Shown here one piece after another: positions 45,311 to 55,534 of a stretch of 64,000 nt of DNA. Origin of the DNA: Cristatella mucedo (Eukaryota; Bryozoa; Phylactolaemata; Cristatellidae); NCBI GenBank assembly GCA_009760855.2, contig WPIO01000058.1:2470001-2534000 (forward strand). Reading direction: 5' to 3'. The position numbers and the translations under genes were made by a program. Under the pieces are notes generated by a model, which did no database searches, had not been told where the DNA came from, and saw nothing but the letters and a program-made list of their open reading frames with translations. Position 1 is the first letter of the stretch; every line of letters begins with the position of its first letter.

Positions 45311-46180
45311 CTATACAATAGTAAAAAGAAAATCGATATAAGTAATTACACTTGCAACAGTAAACTTATCAATAGCATAAGTACATGTTCCATCTATATT
45401 AATTATCAAAATTTGAGTGCCACTAACTCCATAAGTATTATTACTAGTTAATTCTACTTAAGAATTTGTTTTGTCAGTTGCATACATAATTCCACTTACC
45501 ATTGCAAAGTTAGGTAACGCTCCTGGAAAGAATGTTTTAAGATTAGTTGAGTATGCAATAACTTTTCCAGTTCCTTGTGAGATAACTGGTCTATCACCAG
45601 GTGTAAGTTGTTGCGTTTGAAATTCATTTCCTGTACTACCATTAGCAGTAATACTCAAACCCAGCATATCAAGATAAAATACAGTGGGATAAGTACAAGA
45701 ACTTGCTCCTAAATATCTAAATGATATTTGCTTATTACTATCCACATACTGTTTTGTTATAGTGTAAGAGTCTTTCAAGTTAGTAATATTCTTTCCTCCC
45801 ATATTCATACTCGTTGTCGCTTTACCTCGGAATACTTATGTCATATTCTTTAATAGTCCATAGTTTATAACTTTATAAGGTCTTAAATCACTGTATACAG
45901 TCCCGTCAGCAAAATTATCTGATATACCAAAACCATTCTTACAATTCAACTGTGATGTCATCTTTGCATTAGTCTTTGAAAGAAATCCTGATACACTTGA
46001 AACAGTTGCTAAATCACCTATAACATTTGTAGCTATACTTCCTCCAAAGTTTGAACTAAAACCATAATCTAATCTTATTGCATCACCATCATTAACAGGA
46101 AAACCTAAATTAGTTACTCTATTTCCATTTGCGTTAAGATCACTGTAAATAGATCTGTTAATCTTTCTAACTTTTTCCAT
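45311..46180 (-). pseudogene. phage-tail-fibre-like repeat protein 1
   Basis: ATG at 46,178-46,180. Repeats: LNANGNRVTNLGFPVNDGDA and MNMGGKNITNLKDSYTITKQ followed by YVDSNK. After the second repeat comes a globular-looking region with an FYLDMLGLSI segment that may be the distal head. Breaks: frameshift near 45,820 and TAA near 45,459. The stop is 3 bases from the ATG of repeat protein 2. Confidence 0.75.
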
Positions 46181-46193
46181 TCACTTATAATAT

Positions 46194-47290
46194 ATGAAGG
46201 ATAAAAACGGCAAAGGAGTTGATAATATAAAATAAGGGGTTGATACAACAAAAGAAGTACTGTCTGGTGTTACAACTGCAACGGAAGTGGGTTTGAAAGC
46301 AGTTATAAAGTTAGTACCTAAAGTTGCTATGAAACTGTCTTTACAAGCCTCAAACAAGATAGCAAAGATTGTTACAAAAGTGTTACAATCATTTAAAGTC
46401 ATTGGAACAGCTACCGAAGCTCAAGAAGGATTTCTAATAGGAGTAACCGGAATAGTAGATCTTGGTTTGTTTATAAAAGAAATTGTCGATGAAGTTGCTT
46501 CTGGTAAATACGGGCAAGTGTTCTGGAAAACAATGGCAGATAAAAAAGGACTGTCGAAGATGGTTGCAAGTTTAGAAGTAGGTTATTACATCAATGAGAT
46601 ATTATTAGAGGCAGAGAAAGCAAAGAGTGAATGGTATCTTAACCCTAGTAAGTTTGTATCTGATACATTTGGAGAAGAAGTTTCTTGGGATGCAACACAA
46701 CTTGATCCAATCGCTTGGAAGAAAAACTTTCTTGAAATGAGAGGAGGTTTTCTACCTGCTATTCCAGCTATCATTGCTAGTATAGCAAGTGTAATTGGAA
46801 CAGTTGGTTTAGCAGTTTCAATCACTGTAGCCGTTGGAGGATTGATAAAAAAGATGGTAGATAAAACAATGTATACTGCTAGAGCACATACAATGAACAC
46901 TCACGAAGAGAGAATGCGTGCTTTATCGCTTCAAAGTGAAAGATTAAATAATGCTATTGTAGACTTGAAAAACATGATAGAACTACTTGATAAGGGTGTT
47001 GATATAGATCTAAGTGATAAAGTACAGAATTTGGAAGTTAAAAACAGATTGACTTACTTTAATAAAGGAAGAGAACTTGTAGAAAAAGGAGGTGTTAGTT
47101 ACACTGAAGATTTAAAACGAGACATAAAAAAGTAGAAGCTTTAACAGTTGGTGGATCTAAAATGTGTGATTATAAGGCTGAAAGTGCAATTCTACTTGCC
47201 AATTTATTTGCTCAAGGTAAAAGTCAAGAAGAAATATATAACGAAATGATTAAGTCAAGAGATGACCTAAAACGAAGATATAAGAACTAG
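46194..47290 (+). pseudogene. membrane-associated virion protein candidate
   Basis: ATG at 46,194, a TAA at codon 14, then 282 open codons (the longest uninterrupted frame in the window) and a 1-base frameshift near 47,130 before the end at TAG 47,288. An amphipathic/hydrophobic helix region near residues 150-190 of the open part (FLPAIPAIIASIASVIGTVG) is a clear transmembrane or fusion-peptide-like stretch, followed by a coiled-coil-like tail (SLQSERLNNAIVDLKNMIEL). A glycine-rich hydrophobic segment plus coiled coil is seen in several viral membrane proteins, but I cannot name the family. Confidence 0.6.
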
Positions 47291-47840
47291 AAATCAGTGT
47301 AACGAACTATTTTATTATCTTCTGTTAAACTATATTTAAAGTTTAGTTTTGCAAATTCAATGCTTAGACGTACTACTGTAATATCATGAGCAAAAGCAGC
47401 TTCTTCTTCTTCATCAAAATACCTTAGGTGTTTTTATCTCCATCTATTCGAATATAGGCTGTGTATTTGTTTGCTCTTTTATGAAAACTGAAACCTATAA
47501 AATCTGATGATAGACCTTTTCGTTTTGGTTTATTTCTTTGATTTTCTGAATAAGTTGCTTCACGTAAATTATTGAAACTATTATTTAGTTTATTATTATC
47601 AATGTGATCTATCTCATGTAAAGGGAATTTACCAGTCTTGATTAACCAAACTAGCCTATGAGCGTAGTGTGATTTTCCATCAATTCTTATTTGTCTATAC
47701 CCAGAAGAATTTATTGAACATGCTTCCGATCCAAGTGATCCTTTTTACCTTCTAATCTGATGAGTAAATTTTCCAGTAAAAGCGTTGAAATCAAATAATT
47801 CAAGAACCTTATCTCTCAAAGTAGTAACTTCTTGATCCAT
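47287..47840 (-). pseudogene. HNH endonuclease with AP2-like domain (right copy)
   Basis: ATG at 47,838-47,840, preceded by TATACTAAAA as in the left copy. The HNH core reads HEIDHIDNNKLNNSFNNLRE and is followed by the FSFHKRANKYTAYIRIDG AP2-like segment. One TAA, one frameshift. Its stop overlaps that of the preceding plus-strand gene in a shared CTAG (47,287-47,290). Confidence 0.8.
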
Positions 47841-47897
47841 TTTTAGTATACATTACCTTTGTATCGTTTAATATAATGTTAATTTAACTTATATAGA

Positions 47898-48638
47898 ATG
47901 CATCAAGAAGTCAAACTTGATCTATCTGATCATCAAATTGATCTAATTCATAAATCTAAAGAACCAATCTCTATAAGATTAAAGAGTAGTGATTTAAGTG
48001 GTACTAAATCTATTCTTGTAACAAATACTCAAAGAAGAAGAATAGAAAAGTATAAAACAAAAGGAGTAGGAATGCAATTGAATCTTAGTCTTAAACAGTT
48101 AAAGGCAAATAGAAAACATGGTGCAGGTATTGTGGATATAATAAATAAGATATCTGGTGGAAGGGAATTTCACTTAAAATTACCAGCAGGAGTAAAATCA
48201 GAATTTGTTCCAAATGTAAATTTTAATAATACTATTAGATATAGCTATGCAGGTCCAGGAACAAAATTTACTATACGAAGGGAAGAAGGTTACCAGGGAG
48301 TCAATGATCTTGATAATCGAGCACTTATCCATGATCATACATACACAGAGACAGGAGAAATATCAGAGCCAAAAAGAACAGAAATACGAAATTTATCCGA
48401 CCTTGTACAGGCAGAGAGTGCTGCTCGTATTGCACTTGACCCTAAACAGCCTGCTTATGTTCGCGAAGATGCTAAGACAGTGGCAGCTGTCATGGCAGCA
48501 AAAGCAAAACTAGGATTGGGCATTGGTGGAATGTTAAACGATTCATTTGCAACTGATTTCTTAAAAGATAAAGTAAACAATACATCAAGTTTGAATAAGA
48601 TAAAGAATTATGCTCGTGTATTGTTGATAGAATGTTAG
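47898..48638 (+). CDS. PLA2-like domain virion protein (right copy), intact frame
   Basis: ATG follows TTATATAGA. 246 codons with no internal stop. After an amino-terminal region of about 85 residues comes a GAGIVDIINKI helix, then the calcium-loop-like YSYAGPGTKF and DLDNRALIHDHTYTE, which match the YxGPG loop and the catalytic His-Asp of the parvovirus VP1-type phospholipase A2. In parvoviruses this domain helps the particle leave endosomes; a similar entry role is inferred. The carboxy-terminal part has Ala-rich helices (AAVMAAKAKLGLGI). Confidence 0.8.
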   Translation: MHQEVKLDLSDHQIDLIHKSKEPISIRLKSSDLSGTKSILVTNTQRRRIEKYKTKGVGMQLNLSLKQLKANRKHGAGIVDIINKISGGREFHLKLPAGVKSEFVPNVNFNNTIRYSYAGPGTKFTIRREEGYQGVNDLDNRALIHDHTYTETGEISEPKRTEIRNLSDLVQAESAARIALDPKQPAYVREDAKTVAAVMAAKAKLGLGIGGMLNDSFATDFLKDKVNNTSSLNKIKNYARVLLIEC

Positions 48639-48708
48639 ATATCAGTAGAAAAAAGATATAAAAAATTAACTAATCTAACTAGTTTTTATTTTTGTTTTTA
48701 TTGATGAC

Positions 48709-49196
48709 CTAATAATCAGCAGGATTCAATTCATTTCGTTTGCCTGAATTATAAACTTTAACTTGATCAATCTTTAATCTAATATTAAGTCTTTCTTCGG
48801 AGTTGTAACTATCTTTAGTTACGTAACTCCCATCGAGAATGCCTGTAATAGAAAAGTCAGTTCCAAGTTTCTGGACTACATCAACAATAGTGTTGAACTT
48901 CAGTTGTTTATTTTTTTATCAAAGAATATGCTTGGTTTGATACCAAAATCAATTCTTATTCCAACTGTAGATCTTTGAGACAGATCATAACCATTGAATC
49001 CAAGTTTCTTACTCGACCTTTCTACAATATCTTCAAGAGAAGGCATCATCTCTTCAGTAATGTATACCCACACGTTAAAGTAAGATTTATAATCTTTTGA
49101 AACCTTCTCTTCAATGTGAACTCGAGCTGGTCTACCTTTTGGAATAATAACAGAAGCTTTTTCAAGAACTATGAATTTCTTATTTTGGATTTTCAT
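48709..49196 (-). pseudogene. conserved Maverick protein of unknown function (right copy)
   Basis: ATG at 49,194-49,196 preceded by TTTAAAGAA. Begins MKIQNKKFIVLEKASVII, then ARVHIEEK, NVWVYITEEMMPSLEDI and GIRIDFGIKPSIFFDKK; a frameshift in a T run near 48,915 and then an end with ERLNIRLKIDQVK. The two copies align end to end, so the family is real. No fold recognised. Confidence 0.7.
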
Positions 49197-49225
49197 TTCT
49201 TTAAAGTGGAAATAAATTGTTTAAA

Positions 49226-49877
49226 TTAAATTAATAATCCCATCGTTGTTCCAAAATTAGTTAATTCCATTAGTTTTAAGAAGATTAAACACCTTCTACC
49301 GCAATCTTTTTGATTGAACTTTTGCAGTTGAAACGTTTGAAAAGATGGTATGTCACCAAAGTAACTTGTTACCTCTGGCATAGGTGGAGCTCCAAAAGAA
49401 TCAAAGTAAAAACACTTAGATCCTTCTTTTTTAAGTGCTACCCAATGATATATTGGAAGATCTGATTCTCCAGTGTTACAAATAAGACATTCATTCTCAA
49501 ACGGTTTTGTTAGTTCATCTCTTGCAAAGACACCTCTAAAGTTTTTTATATCTAATTTTAATATAAAATTATTTATTTCTATATCAGTCAAAGCTGATGA
49601 TTTTACTTTTTTTTAGTTTGTCAATAGTGCTCTTAATCTCATTAATTATTTATTGATCACTTGCTCCTCTTCCAATCCTTTTTCCTTGAGATAAAGATCC
49701 TTCACCAACTGCAACTGGAATACTAACAGTAACTGGAATACTTCTTAGTCTAACAAATTTTCATTCCTTTTTACTACAGATTGTACAAATTCCTTTTATC
49801 ATTCCTCTTTACCCTTTTGTGCTATCTACTTCAACATACTCTTCTTGAATTGTATCAGTTGCTTTTTTACACTTCAT
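49226..49877 (-). pseudogene. adenain-type cysteine protease (right copy)
   Basis: ATG at 49,875-49,877. The amino-terminal extension (EYVEVDSTKG, CTIC) carries a TAA and a TGA; a frameshift near 49,610 precedes a 121-codon clean protease domain. Catalytic residues are all present: His in YHWVALKK, Asp in YFDSFGAPPMP, Gln in NQKDCG and the Cys of DCGRRC. This is the arrangement of adenovirus-type (C5/Ulp1-like) proteases, which cut capsid precursors. Confidence 0.9.
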
Positions 49878-49920
49878 ATAATAAATCTCCATATAAAAAT
49901 ATAAAAATCCTTAATAAAGA

Positions 49921-50590
49921 ATGTCTTTAAAAGTTAAACCTTTTGATTTTGGACAGGATATTAATACTAGACACCAAGAACCATTACCTAAAGTACCTAT
50001 TAGAGCGTTAGTTTTAGGACCAAGTGGAAGTGGTAAATCTCAATTAATATTAAATTGAGTATTTTTAGGAAGGTTAAAGTATGATGTTTGTGCTATTATT
50101 GCAACAAGTTTAGATCAACCACTATATCGCGGATTTATAGAAATGACAAAAGGTAATCATTCTTACGTTTATGTTAATGGTATAGATGAAATGCCAGATG
50201 TTGACTCATATAAGAATTGTAGAAATGATATTGTATTAGACGATGTTATGTCAGAAGATCAAACAAAGATATTAGATTATTTTACTAGAGGAAGGCATAA
50301 AAGAATGAATGTATTCTATCTCGCTCAAGGATTTACAAGAATACCTAAACGAGAGATTAGGAATAATATAAATTGTATTATAATATTCAAAAAAAACAAT
50401 AACGGTATCGAGTATATTCGTGATTAATATGTTGGTGATATAGATAGAAAGCAATTTAAAGATTGGGTTGATTCTAGTACAAGGAAAAGATTTGGATATT
50501 GTGTTATAGACTTAACTAAAACTGAATGAAGGAAGGTTTTGGTCTGTTGATGAAGAAGGAAAACAATTAATAACTATTTTTAGTTCTTAA
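49921..50590 (+). pseudogene. FtsK/HerA-type packaging ATPase (right copy)
   Basis: ATG at 49,921. Walker A LGPSGSGKSQL, Walker B DIVLDDVMSEDQ, then a TRGRHKRMNVFYLAQGF sensor-like segment and EIRNNINCIIIFK. In-frame TGA near 50,057 aligns with a TGG (Trp) codon in the left copy; TAA near 50,427; frameshift near 50,525. About 220 codons, normal for the family. Confidence 0.93.
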
Positions 50591-50600
50591 TAGGAGAGGA

Positions 50601-51725
50601 ATGATAAACGGAGAATTGCATCAAAGAAAAAAGTGTTGGAAGTGTTCAAGAAGCACTTTATTTAGAAAACTTACTTGGTAATTTAGATAAACTACATAGC
50701 GCAACTATACTTAACAACAATGAAGAGATGGCAAGAATTGAAGCTGAAATAGTTTCAAGAGATCAAGTAGAACATAAACTAAATAAACGTGCTTTAGAAC
50801 ATTCAAAAAATGATTTAGGTGATGTCAATTTTAATAAACTTAAAGTAATAAGACCAAAACTTGCAATTCAAATGGAAAGTAATAAACTAATTGAAAAGGC
50901 AATAGAAGCTAAAGCATCTCAAGATGTTTCTACAGTTTTGAAAAAAGCAATCACTGATATTGTTACTGGAAAGCCTAAAAGTGCAATTACTAGAGAGTAA
51001 TTCAAGCAAAGACACATGCAGCTAATCCAGAAATAAGAGAAATTCTTTATGGTGTTCAAAAAACAGTTGCAGAAAGTCTTAACATTAATCCATCTACTGG
51101 CACACCTAAGAGAAAAAGCAAATATAAAAGATGAAACTAGTTTACCACCAATTGCTACTAGTACTCCAAATAAGAAAGGAAGAAAGAAGAAAGATAAAAC
51201 TAGTTTACCTTCTGCAAGTGTTATAGAACCTGTCGCAAGTGTTACAGAAGTTAGCTCACCTCAATTTACAACTGCTATAGAAGCTACTTTACCTACAATT
51301 ATTGAACACCCATGGGTTACGAGACAAAAATTACTTGATATTACTAAAATACCTCATACAGGAAGAATGTCATCTGCAATGAAAGAAGATATAAATAAAT
51401 TACAGAAGATAATATTGGAGAGACTCTTACTAATATCCAAGAAGATTTAGAGAGGATATAAAAAAGGAGTGAAAAACAACAAAGTATTCTTGATCATATA
51501 AAAGAATTAAAACCAAAATCTTGAGTAGAATTACAAGTTTTTCCAGTATTTTTTAAGAGGGATAAAAAAGTATTTAATAAGATTGAATTATGGTTGAGAG
51601 AGCTTGCAGCTGGAAATAAAGAAGTTGTAAATTCAATCAGTGCTGCTGTAGATTATTTAGCTAGGTCAAGAAAAGCACCAAAATCTTACGTTGCGAAAAT
51701 AAATAATCTATTATTTAATATATAG
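50601..51725 (+). pseudogene. Maverick coiled-coil protein fused to ELWLRELAAG region (right copy)
   Basis: ATG follows TAATAGGAGAGGA. It corresponds to left-copy genes 32,556 and 33,195 together. The helical part (ARIEAEIVSRDQVEHKLNK, IRPKLAIQM) has a TAA and frameshifts, followed by a Pro/Ser/Thr/Lys-rich linker absent from the left copy (51,125-51,300), then KIELWLRELAAGNKEVVNSI and INNLLFNI. Whether the right element has one fused gene or two cannot be decided because of the breaks. Confidence 0.6.
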
Positions 51726-51727
51726 AA
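51718..51727 (+). promoter_or_regulatory. TATATAGAA start-proximal motif
   Basis: AATATATAGAA directly precedes ATG 51,728. The left element has TATATAGAA at the same place (33,780) although its ATG is lost. Confidence 0.6.
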
Positions 51728-52620
51728 ATGGCTGATCTTATTGCAGTTGCGAAAGATATACTAAAAAATGTTGAAATTATTAAAAAACTAATCAAGCAAG
51801 TAAAGAGGGGTATGTGTTTAATATTATTGGAAATTCTAATCCACTTAATTTACATATTAATACTCCTATTTTATTGAGAAACAAACTTAAAAATTGGTTT
51901 TAAGAAGTTTGTTGGAATTAACTCTATAAAGAATATTACTAATTCTGATAATACTTTTGTTTATAGAAACGCAGGTGGTTCAGAACAAACTGTAACAATT
52001 GAACCAGGAATTTATACTGTCGATAGCGATGACTTAAATACTAGTATTGTTGATAGAATTAACTACTATACAAATTAACTATTATAAAAAATTAATTACT
52101 ATAAAACTATATTACTCAAACAGGATCCAAAACCAATAAGTTTATAGTTGGTGTTGATACTGGTACTGCACATTCATGGATTAGTATGCCTCTTGGTTGG
52201 AGTTTTATTGCTAGTAAATCTTCTATTTCTAAAGTACTTGGTTTTACTAAACCTGCTTACACAACTGATAGTAAGTTTTTAGAATCGTATCCAACTATTA
52301 CACCAACTATTTGTACTCCTAACAAAAAGTTTTATTCAGAAGAACAGGTAAGTATTGCTGATGTAAAACTTGTTCTTGTGAATTGTAATTTAGTTGCACC
52401 AGGAACAAGTTTTATAAATGGAAATGAAACTCAAGCTATAAGAAGTTTTGGATTTGATTTGTATCCGTGGGATACAATGGTGTATGAACCAAATACACCT
52501 GAATACCATAATGTTTCTACTGAAACTATCAGTGATATAACTATTAAAGTTACTGATCAAAACTTTAAATTGTTAGATTTTGGTGGTGAACAAATTGCAG
52601 TTGTTATAGAAATTATGTAA
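51728..52620 (+). pseudogene. minor virion protein candidate (right copy)
   Basis: ATG 51,728. The first third is frameshifted. From 52,090 the frame is open to TAA 52,618 with GVDTGTAHSWISMPLGWSF and SIADVKLVLVNCNLVAPGTS, a beta-rich composition as in capsid or penton-like proteins. It lies four genes upstream of the major capsid gene. No family can be assigned with confidence. Confidence 0.55.
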
Positions 52621-52634
52621 ATCTAATATAAGGA

Positions 52635-53311
52635 ATGACTATAAGATTAACAGGAACGTCTTCTTCAGACTATAAAATATCAAATCCTCCAATTATATTA
52701 GGAGAAAAGTCAGGATATAATAAAGTTGGTTTAAGAAGAGTAGAATTTACTTATGCAAATAGAGTAATATCAAATGTTGTTAAAGGTGTAAATGACAGAC
52801 TTTGGTTTAAGTTTTCTATCGGAGATGTTGGTGATGCTGATCATATTGAAATCAATTTTGGAACAGATGAAAAAGAAAATCCTAAAACTTCAGGAAGTAA
52901 TGATAGTAACAAAATTGTTATTGCTTTAAATGCGGCTTTAGCAGTTAAGAAAAAACCCTGATGCTGCTATTAGTGTTATTAATCTAATAGCACTCCTCGG
53001 CAATCAAAGAAATGCTAGTGGAATAAGATTTAGTGTTGATACGGATGATAAAATAGTTATGCAATCCAGAGATGAATTATAAAGAAAAAGGAAAAGGGTT
53101 TTTAGAACAATTTTCATCTTTATATACTATTGACGTTAGAGATATTGCAGCTGGTGAAAAGGTTGATTTACATATTCCAAATATAATGTACTTATCAACA
53201 AGAGGTGATATAGAATCATTGAGTGGTTTTAAAATTACTTTAACAGATCAAAATGGAAATAGGCTTAAAACAATAAAAGATGTTTTAGCTATAATAGAAA
53301 TTTCAAAGTAG
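52635..53311 (+). pseudogene. minor capsid (penton-like) candidate
   Basis: ATG follows CTAATATAAGGA. Begins MTIRLTGTSSSDYKISNPPI, then a beta-rich region with RRVEFTYANRVI and LWFKFSIGD; frameshifts near 52,955 and 53,080; ends SLSGFKITLTDQNGNRLKTI. Maverick elements have a smaller jelly-roll protein encoded next to the major capsid gene, which fits the position. Identification is by context and composition only. Confidence 0.5.
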
Positions 53312-53320
53312 TGTAGAGAA

Positions 53321-53919
53321 ATGGGGAGTTATGCCAGGATTGGTCATGGTAATATAAGAGGAGGAAAGTATTATGGGTCTGGAGTTGTAGATAAAGTAAT
53401 AGATGGCGTTGGAAAAGTAACACCTCTTTTAAATGGATTAACTGGTCCAAGTATGAACATTGATAATAAAGGTATTGAAATGCATCAAGCAAGAAAACTA
53501 GTTAAATTACAAACTAAAAAAGAAAAGTTAGGCCAAGAATATGCTAATAAACGAAGAGATATGGATGATAAACTTGAAGAAGGAAAAAAAGAAAGAATTA
53601 GAATATGAATTAGAAAAACGAAAGAAAGAAGAAGATTATGATAGAAAGATTAAAGAAATGGATCTTGATATTAAACGTGCAATGCTTGAGAAACTTAAAC
53701 CAAAAACTAAAAAGTCGTAAAGTAAAAATGGAAGAAGAAGTAGAAAACTATTTAGAAACTCTTTAAGAAAATGATCCAAAAACATATTAAGAAATGAAAA
53801 TTGAATGAAATTGAGAAAGTAATACAATAGAAAGCTGTTGTTCCTCATGTTAGACCTGATGGATATGGTGGTAGCATGAAGAAAAATATAGGAGCTGGTT
53901 TATATATTCAAAAATAGAA
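53321..53919 (+). pseudogene. charged coiled-coil protein upstream of the capsid gene
   Basis: ATG follows GTGTAGAGAA. Gly-rich start (MGSYARIGHGNIRGGKYYG), then QARKLVKLQTKKEKLGQEY and long Glu/Lys/Arg helices, finally a PDGYGGSMKKNIGAGLYIQ end. Several stops and frameshifts between 53,600 and 53,840. A Gly-rich end on both sides of a coiled coil would suit a core or DNA-binding virion protein; unproven. Confidence 0.5.
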
Positions 53920-53950
53920 ATTAATTTTTAGTTTTTTAAATAGAGAAAAA

Positions 53951-55501
53951 ATGGCAAGTGCACCCATCGATAGTATACTTGAATTAGGAGGTCTTGATTT
54001 CCCTGATAATAAACTTAAAGATTATCAATATTGAGAGTTTTACCAAAGTAATGGAAATGAAACAGACAATATTCCTGGAAAATTAGTTACATTCACTACT
54101 CCTGGTGAACAACAAATATGTTATGTTCTATCTGGCGCTTATCTTCTTCTTGAATTTAGACTTGGAACCACACCCGCTAACACTAATGATCCGCCTAGTG
54201 TTTTAAAACGTAGTCTTGCAGTCGGACTTGTTAACAACGCTGGTGCATGATTATTTAATAGTATGAGAATTAGACTTGGTACAGAAGAAATTGAAAGCTT
54301 TTCACTAAAAGAAGGAGTTGGAAGTGCTTCAACGCTGATGGGGCTTCTATGTTATCCAAATAATTATAATAGAACTGAAGGACCTGCAACTGGTTGGAAA
54401 AAGGATGAAGCAAATGCGCTAGATGATATGACTGCTGGGAATACTTATAGTAATCCTAATGCTTCTGGTGTTGTTGTTAATGCTGCTGCTGGGACAAGTT
54501 GTTCAAACATTGGATTCCTTTATAGGAGAGCTCTTATAAATAATCTGATTGAACTTGATGCTTACGTTGGCACTTTTAGCATTGCACTTCCACTATCACG
54601 AATTTCTGGTTTTTGTGCTGATATGAATACAATTCTTTATAACATTCCTTTTACACTTGAAATGACAGGAGTTGGTGGGCCTGACTATGATGCTATAATG
54701 ACTGGTCCAACAGGTGCTGCTGCAAATACTACTAATACTGTAACTACTAGAGGTACAGCAGGTGGTGCTGGTGATGGCGCTTATACAACTTTTAAAATTG
54801 CACTGTCAAAAATTAGGCTAATGGTTCCATGTGTAACTTCTGAAGAAAGTGTTCAGAGATCACTTGCTGATATCTCAAGTGAAAAATCAAAGAAAATAAG
54901 ACTTAACTATGAAGTTAAGAGATATGAAAATATTACAATAACTTCTCTTAATCAAGGCACTAAATTTACTAAAACATTATCAGTTCAAAATTAAATGGAT
55001 AAAGTTAGATGGCTAATTGTTGCAGCTCAAAACTATATTAAATACATTTCATATGTAGGAAATCCTTGTACTTACAATCACTGTGATATTAAAAACGTTT
55101 CGGTGTATGCAAATGGTTCAAAACAATACCCAGCAATTCTAACAGCAAGTGCACCAAAACTTGTAAATTTTTCACCAGAATATATGGATTTCACAACGTT
55201 TAGAAAACAATATCTTGGACTTAATGAGGTTACTGAACCTGTTGGAGTTACTGACCCTGAATGATTATCTCTTTATCCAATTCACGTTATTGATCTTCAA
55301 TATAATGATGAACCTCTTAGAAAAACCTCAAGACTAGATGTATCAGTTGAATTTAATAGTCTTTTACCAAATGATGGAACTCCAATAATTATTTACTATT
55401 TATCTATTTGTGAAAATACCGCTGAACTAACATCTAATTGAAATGGTGCGAACTTCACTTATAGTAGAGGAGAATTCAGTTATGATGAAAGAGATTTTTA
55501 A
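53951..55501 (+). pseudogene. major capsid protein candidate
   Basis: One reading frame of 517 codons (stop included) from ATG 53,951 to TAA 55,499 with no frameshift but five internal stops: TGA at 54,032, 54,248, 55,262 and 55,439 and TAA at 54,992. Length, position before the YqaJ gene and beta-rich content (LLEFRLGTTP, MRIRLGTEEIES, FTLEMTGVGG, RLDVSVEFNSLL) fit the double jelly-roll major capsid protein of Mavericks. A Thr/Asn/Ala-rich loop near 54,700 is a probable surface loop. Direct homology cannot be shown without a search. Confidence 0.75.
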
Positions 55502-55534
55502 TAAAATTAAGGTTCAGATGAGTGGAAAAAGTCT

